Shown one piece after another: positions 16,201 to 24,365 of a DNA stretch of 41,576 bases. Origin of the DNA: Acidobacteriota bacterium (GTDB lineage Bacteria; Acidobacteriota; Vicinamibacteria; Vicinamibacterales; UBA2999); the NCBI GenBank assembly GCA_016192845.1, contig JACPTI010000081.1, positions 1 to 41,576 on the forward strand. Direction: 5' to 3'. The first letter of the stretch is position 1; every line of letters starts with the position of its first letter. Below the pieces are notes generated by a model that searched no databases, was not told the origin of the DNA, and saw only the letters and a list, made by a program, of their open reading frames with translations. A program made the translations under genes and the position numbers.

Positions 16201-17745
16201 TCAGGCCGTCACGAGGCGCGAGCTGCCGCGCTCGCAGACGAAGGCGGCGCCGCGCGCTTCGATTGCCGTGCGTTCCTGCACCGTCGGCACGAAATACCAC
16301 TCGGCCTGCAGGCGCGCCGGCGTCACGTCGAGCAGCACGTAGCCGCGGCGCTCGCCCTCGAGGAACTTCAGGTGCGGGAGCGCCGCCCGGAGCAGCGGCG
16401 CGTGCTCGCGTGCGGCCGGGCTCGTAAAGAGCGGCGCCGAGCTCACGGCCGGCGTCAGCAGCTCCACCGCGAGCGAGCCGGCGCCCGTCGACGCCTGATA
16501 CCCTTCCCACGGATTGCGCGTGACGTCGAACGCCCAGGAGCTGTGCAGGTCGCCGCTGATGATCGCGAGGTCCCGCACGCGCTCGGCGGCCACGAAATCG
16601 AGCACGCGGTCGCGCGCGCCCTGGTAGCCGTCCCAGGTGTCGGGATACGGCACCGGCCACTGCGGCGGCGTCACGCGCGAGAACATCACCTGCTGTCCGA
16701 GCATCCGCCACGCGGTGCCCGCCCGCTGTGAGGCGCGCAGCTCGTCGAACAGCCATCCCTCCTGCGCGGCGCCGAGCAGCGTGCGCTTCGGGTCGGTGAT
16801 CGCCGCCACATCCTTGCCGGGCGCCTGCCGATCGCGCACCCCCCGCGTGTCGAGCATCAGCAGGTCGATGAGCGTGCCGAACCGGAAGCTGCGGTAGAGG
16901 CGGATGCCGGGCTCCGTCGCCTCGCGGATCGGCATCCACTCGAGGTAGGCCCGGTACGCCGCCGCCTGGCGCACGGCCCAGTCGCCTTCACCCTGCTCCG
17001 GGTTGTGATTGGCGGCGCCGCCCGCCCACCCGTCGTTGGTGACCTCGTGGTCGTCCCAGACGGCGATGAACGGGTGCACGCGATGGACTTCCTGCAGATC
17101 GGGATCGGATCGATACGTCGCGTACCGGATGCGGTAGTCGCTGAGCGTCACCGCTTCCTTCCGCGGTTCCGGGATGCGCAGCAGGCCGCTGCCGTCGCCG
17201 TACACGCCGTTCTGGAATTCGTAGATGTAATCGCCGACGTGCAGGACCGCGTCGAGGTCCAGCCGGTTCGCCACGCAGCGGTACGGGTTGAAGAACCCGG
17301 CGGGATAGTTCGAGCAGCAGACGGAGGCCAGCCGCACGCGGTCGGCGGGACCCGCCGGCAGCGTCTTCGTGCGGCCGACGGGCGATCGCTCGCCGCCCGC
17401 CTCGAACGCGTAGTAGTACGGGCGGCCGGGCTGCAGGCCGCCGGCGTCGACCTTCACGGTGAAGTCGCGCTCGGCCCGGGCCTGAGCCGTTCCGCGCGCG
17501 ACGACCTGGCCGAGCGCCGGGTCGGTGGCGATTCGCCAGTTCACGTCGACCGCGGCGCGGGCATCAGATGACGTGATGCGCGTCCAGAGGATCACCCGAT
17601 CGGCGAGCGGGTCCCCGCTGGCCACGCCGTGACGGAAGAGTCCGGCGGGCGCGGCCACCGGCATCTGCGCCGCGGTGGTCCGCGAGGCGAGGCCGACGAG
17701 CGACGCTGCACTAGTCCAGATGAACTGGCGGCGGGTGAGCGGCAC
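16201..17745 (-). CDS. phoD: Alkaline phosphatase D (PhoD-like), Tat-exported
   Basis: From the GTG at 17745 the 514-residue protein begins with a twin-arginine signal (PLTRRQFIWTSAASLVGLA). The N-terminal fibronectin-like domain (GVASGDPLADRVILWTRIT) precedes the metallophosphatase domain with LHVGDYIYE, FIAVWDDHEVTNDGW and IISGDLHSSW, which hold the metal ligands of PhoD (Fe and Ca in characterised members). It releases phosphate from phosphoesters in the periplasm or outside. A longer frame up to 17796 adds residues before the twin arginines that do not look like part of the signal. It shares a convergent heptad hairpin with the amidohydrolase. Confidence 0.92.
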   Translation of the reverse strand: MPLTRRQFIWTSAASLVGLASRTTAAQMPVAAPAGLFRHGVASGDPLADRVILWTRITSSDARAAVDVNWRIATDPALGQVVARGTAQARAERDFTVKVDAGGLQPGRPYYYAFEAGGERSPVGRTKTLPAGPADRVRLASVCCSNYPAGFFNPYRCVANRLDLDAVLHVGDYIYEFQNGVYGDGSGLLRIPEPRKEAVTLSDYRIRYATYRSDPDLQEVHRVHPFIAVWDDHEVTNDGWAGGAANHNPEQGEGDWAVRQAAAYRAYLEWMPIREATEPGIRLYRSFRFGTLIDLLMLDTRGVRDRQAPGKDVAAITDPKRTLLGAAQEGWLFDELRASQRAGTAWRMLGQQVMFSRVTPPQWPVPYPDTWDGYQGARDRVLDFVAAERVRDLAIISGDLHSSWAFDVTRNPWEGYQASTGAGSLAVELLTPAVSSAPLFTSPAAREHAPLLRAALPHLKFLEGERRGYVLLDVTPARLQAEWYFVPTVQERTAIEARGAAFVCERGSSRLVTA

Positions 17746-17813
17746 GACCCGCGATCGTACACGATCGGCGGCTTGACAGGCGGTACGCCGTCTCACTACG
17801 CTGGAACCCAGTC

Positions 17814-18176
17814 ATGCTGCAGTGGTTTCGAGCCCGCGCGTCGTCTATCGCGGCATGCGCCATGGTCGCGATGGGCACCGTCGGCGGGTCGGTTGTCGTC
17901 CCGCACGAAGACGACTGCCACGATGCCGCGTGCCAGTCGGTGGCCGTCGTCCATGACGCCGCCGCGCATGCCATCGGCGCGGCCTCCGCGCCCGATAATG
18001 AGCACCGGCTGCACTGCCTCGTGTGCCACTGGGTCCGGGCGTTCCGTCCGCGCACCGAGGCCCGCGTCGTCTCGATGCTGGATGCCGCGGCGCAATTCAT
18101 CCTTCCCATCCAGCGGTTCACCACGTCAAGCGGCGCCCCGGTCTCGCAGCCTCCGCTCCGCTCGCCGCCCGCATAG
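17814..18176 (+). CDS. Small exported Cys/His-containing protein, unknown
   Basis: The 120-residue protein has an N-terminal hydrophobic segment (SSIAACAMVAMGTVGGSVVV), then an acidic His/Cys stretch (PHEDDCHDAACQSVAVVHDAAAH) and a second motif HCLVCHWVR. The spaced Cys and His residues suggest metal binding, and the gene stands first in a row of metal-uptake genes. It recalls small DUF2946-like proteins, though I cannot confirm this. It could be a periplasmic metal-binding accessory protein. The start ATG is 69 bases from the divergent phoD start. Confidence 0.65.
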   Translation: MLQWFRARASSIAACAMVAMGTVGGSVVVPHEDDCHDAACQSVAVVHDAAAHAIGAASAPDNEHRLHCLVCHWVRAFRPRTEARVVSMLDAAAQFILPIQRFTTSSGAPVSQPPLRSPPA

Positions 18177-18203
18177 TCCTTCCAGCCCGTTTCATCGACG
18201 CGC

Positions 18204-18225
18204 GACCCGTGTCGTGACCCGTGTC
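18204..18225. promoter_or_regulatory. Direct repeat upstream of metal-uptake genes
   Basis: GACCCGTGTC occurs twice with a 12-bp period, 36-57 bp before the start of the outer-membrane protein gene. It may be an operator for a metal-responsive regulator or a chance tandem duplication. It does not resemble a standard Fur or Zur box. Confidence 0.3.
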
Positions 18226-18260
18226 AGACGACGGAGCGCGCCCATTGGTGTGGAGGACGC

Positions 18261-19583
18261 ATGCGACGTGTTTACGTGCTGTGGCCGGTACTCGCTGCCG
18301 GCTTGCTGGTGGGAGCAGTTAGACCCTCGTCCGCGCAGACGGCCGACGTCGAGAGCCTGCGACGTGAGATCGAGCAGCTTCGCAAGGAGCTCGCGGCCGT
18401 CCAGCAGCAATACGATCAACGCCTCGCCGCGCTCGAAGCGCGGCTCGGCGCGGCGCAGAGCGCTCCCGCCGTGGCTCCTCCCCAGGCGCCGGCAACGCCG
18501 CCGACGGCGGAGGTGCCGCCCGGCGCGGCCGGCCCCGGTACGCCCGCCGGACAGCTGCCCGTGTACGGCGCCGCCACCGCCGGGTCGAAGATCTTCAACC
18601 CCGACATCGGGATGATTGGCAACTTCCTCGGCGCCGTCGGGCCGAACAAGGGCGGAAGCGAGACCGTGGCGCCGACGCCGTTCATGACGCTGCAGGAAAG
18701 CGAAGCCAGCTTTCAGGCGATCGTGGATCCGTACGCGCGCGCGGATTTCTTTCTCGCGATTGGAGAGGAAGGTATCGAGGTCGAAGAAGGCTTCGCCACG
18801 TTTCCCGCGCTGCCGGGAGGGCTGCTGGTCAAGGCCGGAAAGATGCGCGCGAACTTCGGCCGGTTGAACGCGTTTCACAACCACACGCTGCCGTGGATTG
18901 ACCGTCCACTCGTCATGTACAACCTGCTCGGCGGCAGTGCGGAGGATCCGGATACCGGCATCAAGGATGCCGGCATATCGGTCAGTCGCCTCATCCCGGC
19001 CGGCAACGTCTTTCTGGAAGCCACGGGCGAACTCTATCGCGGCGATTCGGGCACGCTCTTCAAATCGAGCCGCCGCCGCGATCTCGCGGCGCTCGGCCGC
19101 GTGCGCGGCTACGTCGATCTGACGGATCAGACGAATGTCGAGGCGGGCGTCTCGTACGTGCGCGGGCACAACGATCTCGGGAGCGACTTCCTCACCGAGC
19201 TGTACGGCGCCGACCTCACGCTCCGATGGAGGCCGCTGAGCCGCGCCATCTACCGTTCGCTGGCGGCCCGTGCGGAGCTCGTCTGGAGCCGCCGCGAAGA
19301 GGTCTCGGCGTTCCAGCGCGCGTCCGGGCTCTATGGATCGCTCGACTACCAGTTCGCGCGGCGATGGTTCGCGGGCGGACGGTACGACCAGGCCGAGCGC
19401 GGCGCGAACGCCTCCATTCGCGACAGGGGCTTCTCGGGCGTCCTCACCTACTGGCCCAGCGAATTCAGCCAGGTCAGAGGCCAGTATCGGCGGACGCGCT
19501 TCGGCGACGACGGCCGGGTGGCCAATGAGCTGCTGTTTCAACTGCTCTTCACCATCGGTGCCCACGGTGCGCACCCCTTCTAA
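18261..19583 (+). CDS. Outer-membrane beta-barrel protein, metal-uptake associated
   Basis: The 440-residue protein has a signal peptide (to about residue 26), a coiled-coil segment (VESLRREIEQLRKELAAVQQ onward, about 29-62), a Pro/Ala-rich linker and a barrel-like domain with alternating strands that ends in FTIGAHGAHPF. This order (periplasmic coiled coil, then porin-like barrel) is seen in trimeric or lipid-linked outer-membrane porins. The gene has a GGAGGA ribosome-binding site and lies 18 bp before the metal-binding protein gene, so it probably provides the outer-membrane route for the same metal. The specific family is not recognised with certainty. Confidence 0.75.
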   Translation: MRRVYVLWPVLAAGLLVGAVRPSSAQTADVESLRREIEQLRKELAAVQQQYDQRLAALEARLGAAQSAPAVAPPQAPATPPTAEVPPGAAGPGTPAGQLPVYGAATAGSKIFNPDIGMIGNFLGAVGPNKGGSETVAPTPFMTLQESEASFQAIVDPYARADFFLAIGEEGIEVEEGFATFPALPGGLLVKAGKMRANFGRLNAFHNHTLPWIDRPLVMYNLLGGSAEDPDTGIKDAGISVSRLIPAGNVFLEATGELYRGDSGTLFKSSRRRDLAALGRVRGYVDLTDQTNVEAGVSYVRGHNDLGSDFLTELYGADLTLRWRPLSRAIYRSLAARAELVWSRREEVSAFQRASGLYGSLDYQFARRWFAGGRYDQAERGANASIRDRGFSGVLTYWPSEFSQVRGQYRRTRFGDDGRVANELLFQLLFTIGAHGAHPF

Positions 19584-19601
19584 GCAGCGGAGAAATTCAT
19601 C

Positions 19602-20537
19602 ATGCGTGTCACGAGATCGATCATCACGGCGGCCGCCATCGTGCTTCTCGCCGCCTGGGAGTCGCAGGCCCAGAACAAGCTGAATGTCGTCACCTCGACG
19701 GAGGATCTGGCGTCCATCGCGCGCGAAGTCGGGGGAGAGCGGGTGAACGTCACCGCTCTCGCGAGGGGTTACCAGGACCCGCACTTCGTCGAGCCGAAGC
19801 CGAGCTTCATTCTGGCCGTCAACCGCGCGGGTCTCTACGTCGCCGTCGGCCGCGAGCTCGAAATCGGCTGGCTGCCGCCGCTGCTCACCAGCAGCCGCAA
19901 CGCCCGGGTCCAGCCCGGCGCGTCAGGGTATCTGGATGCCTCGCTGAATGTCCGCATTCTCGAGATTCCCACCGGCCAGATCACGCGCGCCATGGGCGAC
20001 GTGCATCCGTTCGGCAACCCTCATTACTGGCTGGAGCCCGGCAACGGGCGACTGATCGCCCAGGCGATCCACAACAAGCTCGGCGAGCTGTCACCTCCCG
20101 ACCGACCCTATTTCGGCCAGCGATACGACGATTTCGACAGGCGTCTGGCCGCTGCCGAGAAGCGCTGGGATGCCATCATGGCTCCGTACAAGGGCACCAA
20201 GGTGGTCACGTACCACCGCTCCTGGCCGAATTTCATGGAGCGCTTCGGCCTCGAGGTGATCGGCTATGTCGAGCCCAAGCCCGGCATTCCACCGTCTCCC
20301 TCACATACGCTCGATCTCATCGAGGAGATGAAAAGGCAGGGGGTCAAGCTCATTATCGTCGAGCCGTACTTCAGCCTGAGGACGCCCCAGGCGATTGCGA
20401 ACCAGATCGCCGGAGGGAAGGTGCTCGTGCTCGCCCCGTCGGTGGGCGGCATGAAGGAAGTGACGGATTACATTCAGCTGTTCGACTACAACGTGAATCT
20501 GCTGGCGGGGGCGCTGAAACAGGTCACAGGGAAGTAG
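19602..20537 (+). CDS. Metal ABC transporter substrate-binding protein (ZnuA/TroA-like)
   Basis: The 311-residue periplasmic protein has a signal peptide and the cluster A-I fold signatures: NVVTSTEDLASIAREVGGE, a first histidine in YQDPHFVEPKPS, a second in GDVHPFGNPHYWLEP, a third in VVTYHRSWPNF, and an acidic ligand in LIIVEPYFSLRTP. These are the sites used for Zn or Mn. There is no His-rich loop as in classical ZnuA. It delivers metal to the permease encoded 7 bp downstream. Zinc is the likelier ligand given the three histidines, but manganese cannot be excluded. Confidence 0.88.
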   Translation: MRVTRSIITAAAIVLLAAWESQAQNKLNVVTSTEDLASIAREVGGERVNVTALARGYQDPHFVEPKPSFILAVNRAGLYVAVGRELEIGWLPPLLTSSRNARVQPGASGYLDASLNVRILEIPTGQITRAMGDVHPFGNPHYWLEPGNGRLIAQAIHNKLGELSPPDRPYFGQRYDDFDRRLAAAEKRWDAIMAPYKGTKVVTYHRSWPNFMERFGLEVIGYVEPKPGIPPSPSHTLDLIEEMKRQGVKLIIVEPYFSLRTPQAIANQIAGGKVLVLAPSVGGMKEVTDYIQLFDYNVNLLAGALKQVTGK

Positions 20538-20543
20538 GGTGTC

Positions 20544-21422
20544 GTGGACTGGACGATCTTTCAATTTCTGGCGCCCGCCATTACTGCCAGTCTGATCATC
20601 GCGGGCATCCATGCCTACCTGGGGCTGCACGTCGTCGAGCGTGGCGTCATTTTCGTTGATCTGTCGCTGGCGCAGATCGCGTCGCTCGGCGCCGCGATCG
20701 CCGTCTGGCAGGGCTATGACCCGCACAGTGCCGCCATCTACTGGATGAGTCTGGCATTCACGCTCATCGGCGCGGTGATTTTCGCCGTGGTCAAGGGCGG
20801 GAGGGTGCGCATTCCGCAGGAAGCGATCATCGGCATCTCCTACGCGGTGGCGTCGGCGGCGGTGATTCTCACGCTGAGCAAGGCCACCGGCGAAGCCGAG
20901 CACCTCCGCGACATGCTCGTCGGCAATATCCTCGCGGTGCAATGGCCCGAGGTGTGGCTGACCAGCCTCATCTATCTGGTGATCGGCCTGTTCCACTATG
21001 TCTTCAGGAGACGGTTCCTCGAGATCTCCATCGACGCGGACGCGGCAGCGGCCAGGGGTATCTCCGTCAGATTCTGGGACTTCCTCTTCTACGCCTCGTT
21101 CGGCTTCGTTGTCACGCGGTCGGTGGCGATCGCGGGCGTGCTGCTGGTCTTCTGCTATCTCATCGTGCCGTCGATTGGCGGCATGCTCTTCTCGGACAGC
21201 ATCGGGCGCAGGCTCGCCATCGGCTGGCTGATGGGCACGGTCGTCTCGATGCTCGGGATGTACTTCTCCGTCGAGTTCGACCTGCCGACCGGCGCCACCA
21301 TCGTCTGCACGTTCGGTGTCGCGCTCATCGCAATGGCAGCCGTCCGGCCGCTTTTCCGCAGTCGGCAGACGCACGGCGCCGCCACCGTCGCGCACGCGGC
21401 GCCGCGGCGGTCGGTGGGCTAA
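20544..21422 (+). CDS. Metal ABC transporter permease (ABC-3 family)
   Basis: The 292-residue membrane protein has about eight hydrophobic segments and the ABC-3 signatures: GIHAYLGLHVVERGVIFVDLSLAQIASLGAA near the start, a DMLVGNILAV segment, and the late AIAGVLLVFCYLIVPS and GWLMGTVVSMLGMYFS helices. It forms the channel for the metal delivered by the upstream binding protein. It starts at GTG 20544, seven bases after the previous stop. No ATP-binding subunit gene follows: the next gene is convergent and overlaps it by 4 bp. The C-terminal tail beyond RPLFRSRQ is low-complexity. Confidence 0.9.
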   Translation: MDWTIFQFLAPAITASLIIAGIHAYLGLHVVERGVIFVDLSLAQIASLGAAIAVWQGYDPHSAAIYWMSLAFTLIGAVIFAVVKGGRVRIPQEAIIGISYAVASAAVILTLSKATGEAEHLRDMLVGNILAVQWPEVWLTSLIYLVIGLFHYVFRRRFLEISIDADAAAARGISVRFWDFLFYASFGFVVTRSVAIAGVLLVFCYLIVPSIGGMLFSDSIGRRLAIGWLMGTVVSMLGMYFSVEFDLPTGATIVCTFGVALIAMAAVRPLFRSRQTHGAATVAHAAPRRSVG

Positions 21423-22090
21423 CCCATCACCGCCCGAATATCGGCGGGCAGCGGCGCTTCGAGCACCAGGGTCTCGCGCGTGATCGGGTGCGGCAGCGTC
21501 ACGCGCCACGCGTGCAGCGCCTGGCGCGCGAGGCCTGGACGGGCGGCGCCGTAGACGGAGTCGCCCAGCACCGCCCACCCGCGCGATGCCAGGTGCACTC
21601 GAATCTGGTGCGTCCGGCCGGTTACCAGCTCGCAGCGGACGAGCGAGCGGGCGCCCTCCGTCGACAAGACCTCGTAGTCTGTACGGCTCTGTCGACCCGC
21701 GGCGTCGACGACGACGCGCCGCCGGTCCACGGCGCTGCGGGCGAGCGCGGCCTCGATGGAGCCCGCCGGCGGCACGGGCGTGCCGGCGACGATCGCCAGG
21801 TACTCCTTCCGCACGCGCCGCGCGGTGGCGTCGCGCTGGATCCGCCTGTGGACGTCCGACGTCAGCGCCACCAGCACGACGCCGGACGTTTCCCGGTCGA
21901 GACGGGTGACGATGCGCGGCTGGACGCCGCGCGCCACGTGCGCGAGCAGCCCGTTGAGCAGCGTGCCCGACCAGTTCCGGTACGTCGGGTGCACCACCAT
22001 GTCCGCCGGCTTGTCGACCGCCATCAGCCACTCGTCTTCGTAGAGCACGTCGAGCGCGATCGGCTCAGGTGCGGGCGGCGGGCGACGCAT
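21419..22090 (-). CDS. RluA-family pseudouridine synthase
   Basis: The enzyme isomerises uridine to pseudouridine in RNA (rRNA or tRNA). From the ATG at 22090 (MRRPPPAPEP) it has 223 residues, with the catalytic aspartate in RLDRETSG (Asp65), the upstream motif DKPADMVVHPT, the later KEYLAIVAG and the C-terminal GRTHQIRVHLASRG. There is no S4 domain at the N-terminus, and the length fits short RluA-type members. A longer frame up to 22183 adds a stretch without recognisable sequence. Its stop overlaps the stop of the permease gene on the other strand. Confidence 0.9.
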   Translation of the reverse strand: MRRPPPAPEPIALDVLYEDEWLMAVDKPADMVVHPTYRNWSGTLLNGLLAHVARGVQPRIVTRLDRETSGVVLVALTSDVHRRIQRDATARRVRKEYLAIVAGTPVPPAGSIEAALARSAVDRRRVVVDAAGRQSRTDYEVLSTEGARSLVRCELVTGRTHQIRVHLASRGWAVLGDSVYGAARPGLARQALHAWRVTLPHPITRETLVLEAPLPADIRAVMG

Positions 22091-22151
22091 GTGTGATTGA
22101 TAGTCGCTCACAGGTGACGCCGAGATGTTCGCCGAGGCCTCATCCACCGAA

Positions 22152-23246
22152 TCAGGACTTGGGTACGTTGTCGCCAGAAACATCCGGACGAGAACCCTGG
22201 GTTCCCTCGACGCCGGCCGTGGCGGCTCGCGCGCGCACGATCATGCGTCTAACTTCTGAATTGGCATTGATTGGGAGCAATTCGACACCCGGGTGCTCCC
22301 GAGGAAAAATTCGAAACACTTCGTCGGCGAAGGCTAGCCCAATTGTTGGGACGCCCTTGAAATCTAGAATGACCTTTTTGAAGAGTTCGACGCGCGCAAG
22401 CACACGCTTCGCTTGTGATCGAGAAATCAACTTGTCGTTGCCATATTGCGCAAGTCGCACCGGCACCACAGTCTTGTTGAATGCCAGGTCGTCATCCGCT
22501 GTATATTGCTCGAAGATCCTGCGGCTCGTTCGAGACGTATGGTTATTCAGTTTCATGAAGACCGCCGTTCCGTCGCGCGGCTGAGGGCGTTCTAGCAACC
22601 AATCCTCTTCATCGCCGAACTCGTGCGTGAAGAACACCCCCCCTGACAGAATGTCAAACTTGTCGAACATTCTTGAGGTGAAAAAGATGCCTTCGCCCGT
22701 GTGATATCTCGGGTCTGTCGTGAGCTTGCCCTTGGACAGTTCAAAAATGGCGTGGTGCTCATCTAGCAAATTCAGTTCTTTTTGGATCTTGCGGAAAATG
22801 CCGACGCCATCGTCCATGATCATCATTTCAGTCGTAACAGCCGTCTTCGTAATGGCAACATGGATAGCAGATCCGGCAGAGTGATCCCTCGCGTTGTTGA
22901 ACATCTCAGTGAATCCGTAAGACCAGATGTCTCGGACATTCTCTGGCGGACTTCCTAAGACGGGATCGATATCCGAGCGCCACACTACGTCCTCGGCCGG
23001 GCCTTCGGCGATCAAGTATGAGCGGTGCCAGTCAAGAATCGGCGCCAGCTCGTAGACCCGGCTTCTCGTATTGCCTTTTTCGCGCAGCGCCCCCTCATGA
23101 ACGAGCTTCCCAAGATGGGCGTTGATGGCCTGCCTGCTGACCCCGAAGCGGTCCATCGCTAATCTGGTGATACGGCGAGGGTTGCCTTGCACGTTTTCCA
23201 GGATAAAACGGCGAATCGACTCCCCCCTGGCGCGGACGCGGCTCAT
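22152..23246 (-). CDS. HTH / GHKL-ATPase / DUF4325 (STAS-like) regulator
   Basis: From the ATG at 23246, preceded by GGGAGGCGAGA, the 364-residue protein has three parts. Residues about 8-66 are a winged helix-turn-helix (RRITRLAMDRFGVSRQAINAHLGKL). Residues about 105-235 are a GHKL ATPase with N box EMFNNARDHS, G1 box DDGVGI (145-150) and G2 region HTGEGIFFT. Residues about 268-340 are a DUF4325 STAS-like domain (LISRSQAKRVLARVELFKKVILDF). This order joins an anti-sigma-like ATPase and its likely STAS-type partner in one chain with its own DNA-binding domain. The gene is lower in GC than its neighbours, which suggests transfer. Three TATTGTCAA repeats lie in its promoter. Its target is unknown; no sigma factor is adjacent. 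Confidence 0.85.
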   Translation of the reverse strand: MSRVRARGESIRRFILENVQGNPRRITRLAMDRFGVSRQAINAHLGKLVHEGALREKGNTRSRVYELAPILDWHRSYLIAEGPAEDVVWRSDIDPVLGSPPENVRDIWSYGFTEMFNNARDHSAGSAIHVAITKTAVTTEMMIMDDGVGIFRKIQKELNLLDEHHAIFELSKGKLTTDPRYHTGEGIFFTSRMFDKFDILSGGVFFTHEFGDEEDWLLERPQPRDGTAVFMKLNNHTSRTSRRIFEQYTADDDLAFNKTVVPVRLAQYGNDKLISRSQAKRVLARVELFKKVILDFKGVPTIGLAFADEVFRIFPREHPGVELLPINANSEVRRMIVRARAATAGVEGTQGSRPDVSGDNVPKS

Positions 23247-23291
23247 TCTCGCCTCCCAACTTTCAGCTATTGTAAATTTCTGGAGGCTGTA

Positions 23292-23343
23292 TATTGTCAA
23301 TATTACTACATTATATTGTCAATCGTAACGCGTGTATTGTCAA
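23292..23343 (-). promoter_or_regulatory. Three TATTGTCAA direct repeats in promoter of HTH-ATPase gene
   Basis: TATTGTCAA occurs at 23292-23300, 23314-23322 and 23335-23343, that is every 21-22 bp or two helical turns. On the gene's strand each copy reads TTGACAATA, so successive copies can pose as -35 (TTGACA) and -10-like (GACAAT) boxes with a 17-18 bp gap, and a TATAAT lies between them. The surrounding 80 bp are AT-rich in a GC-rich genome. It looks like a repeat operator overlapping the promoter, possibly for autoregulation. Confidence 0.65.
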
Positions 23344-23487
23344 GGTATTCTTCGGCATTCGTCAAGAGATCCGTTAAGCGATTCCGGCACGCGGGCCTGA
23401 CAGACTATAGGGCCGCTCTTCCTCCACGAAGGTCGACACCGCAGCTGTGATTGAACTGCGCGGGCGTTTTCAGGCATCGTGTACCTT

Positions 23488-24141
23488 ATGGCTCTTTCAC
23501 CAAGCCCGCTCAAGATGCGCTTGCCGCGCCCGGAGGACGCGCTGCCGGGCCGCCAGACGCCGATGCCGGTGCCGGACGCACACTTCGTCAACGGCCATCG
23601 CCTGATACCGCCCTTTCCTGCGGGGCTGGAGCAGGCGATGTTCGGCATGGGGTGCTTCTGGGGCGCCGAGCAGAAGTTCTGGGAGGCCCCGGGCGTCTAT
23701 ACCACTGCGGTGGGGTATGCCGGCGGGTACACGCCGAACCCCACCTACCGCGAGGTGTGCAGCGGCATGACCGGACATGCCGAAGTGGTGCTCGTTGTCT
23801 TCGATCCGGCGCAGACGACCTACGACGCGGTCCTGAAGGTCTTCTGGGAGCATCACGATCCGACGCAGGGGATGCGGCAGGGGAACGACATCGGGACGCA
23901 GTACCGCTCGACCATCTACACGTTCTCGCCGGAGCAGCAGCGCGCGGCGGACGCGTCCCGCGCCGCGTACGAGGATCGGCTGACTGCCGCCGGCTACGGG
24001 CGGATCACGACGGAGATCGCCGGCGCGCCGCCGTTCTACTACGCGGAGGACTACCACCAGCAGTACCTGGCGAAGAACCCCGGCGGCTACTGCGGCCATG
24101 GCGGCACCGGCGTTGCCTGCCCGGTCGGCATCGGTGCTTGA
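23488..24141 (+). CDS. msrA: Peptide-methionine (S)-S-oxide reductase MsrA
   Basis: MsrA reduces methionine-S-sulfoxide in proteins and in free form. The catalytic cysteine lies in [13 protein letters not shown] (Cys56), followed by the typical [53 protein letters not shown] and [11 protein letters not shown] motifs. The C-terminal tail has a cysteine in [15 protein letters not shown], suitable as recycling cysteine. The 217-residue start (ATG 23488) leaves an N-terminal extension of about 50 residues before the domain ([13 protein letters not shown]), as in members that read SPNKLRLPTPEEALPGR-like; no signal peptide is seen. No msrB is nearby. Confidence 0.93.
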   Translation: MALSPSPLKMRLPRPEDALPGRQTPMPVPDAHFVNGHRLIPPFPAGLEQAMFGMGCFWGAEQKFWEAPGVYTTAVGYAGGYTPNPTYREVCSGMTGHAEVVLVVFDPAQTTYDAVLKVFWEHHDPTQGMRQGNDIGTQYRSTIYTFSPEQQRAADASRAAYEDRLTAAGYGRITTEIAGAPPFYYAEDYHQQYLAKNPGGYCGHGGTGVACPVGIGA

Positions 24142-24155
24142 GGGGCCTGAGGTGC
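24142..24155. repeat. Short degenerate repeat after msrA
   Basis: GAGGGGCCTGAGGTG follows the stop codon directly and the same words (GGCCTGGGGTGCCTGACGTGCCTGAC) recur at about 24300-24325, on the far side of the dispersed repeat. The repeat therefore looks inserted into a pre-existing 9-10-bp tandem repeat. Confidence 0.4.
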
Positions 24156-24300
24156 TTGGACCGCTATACGGCTCCAAACGAGAATTTTGTACCCGCCGTG
24201 ACAAGCCGTATAGCGGTCCTAGGGCTTGCATCTTCTCCCTCACGAGTACGGGATATCAAGGGCGAAGCCCGGGCGAAGCCCTTGGCTGGTTCGCCCGAGA
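24156..24300. repeat. Dispersed modular repeat, copy 1
   Basis: It begins with a hairpin whose arms GGACCGCTATACGG and CCGTATAGCGGTCC pair perfectly over 14 bp around a 36-base loop (module 1). It continues with GGGCTTGCATCTTCTCCC and CACGAGTACGGG (module 3) and a GGGCGAAGCCC-containing palindromic part (module 4). Copy 3 at 41437-41576 carries modules 1 to 3 and copy 2 (31551-31647) modules 2 to 4 in reverse. Module 2, the GCGCGC hairpin, is missing here. No transposase is attached. Confidence 0.8.
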
Positions 24301-24334
24301 GGCCTGGGGTGCCTGACGTGCCTGACGCTGTGCA

Positions 24335-24365
24335 AAGTGGAAGGCAGTGGAGGAGTGGAAGAAGT
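24335..24365. repeat. Short tandem repeat (AGTGGAAG) at sulfurtransferase 3' end
   Basis: AAGTGGAAGGCAGTGGAGG and AGTGGAAGAAG are imperfect 8-10-bp repeats reaching to the stop codon of the sulfurtransferase gene. The same word family (AAGTGGAA) recurs at 27910-27935 next to the response-regulator stop. Confidence 0.55.

Noticed and set aside
20301..22031. 576-codon minus-strand frame across the binding protein, permease and pseudouridine synthase
   Set aside because: It spans three recognised genes in other frames and has a low-complexity Arg/His/Asp composition, so it is not coding.
24156..24225. tRNA or structured RNA gene in the GGACCGCTATACGG hairpin
   Set aside because: One long stem with a 36-base loop does not form a cloverleaf and there is no TTC-type T loop or CCA end.
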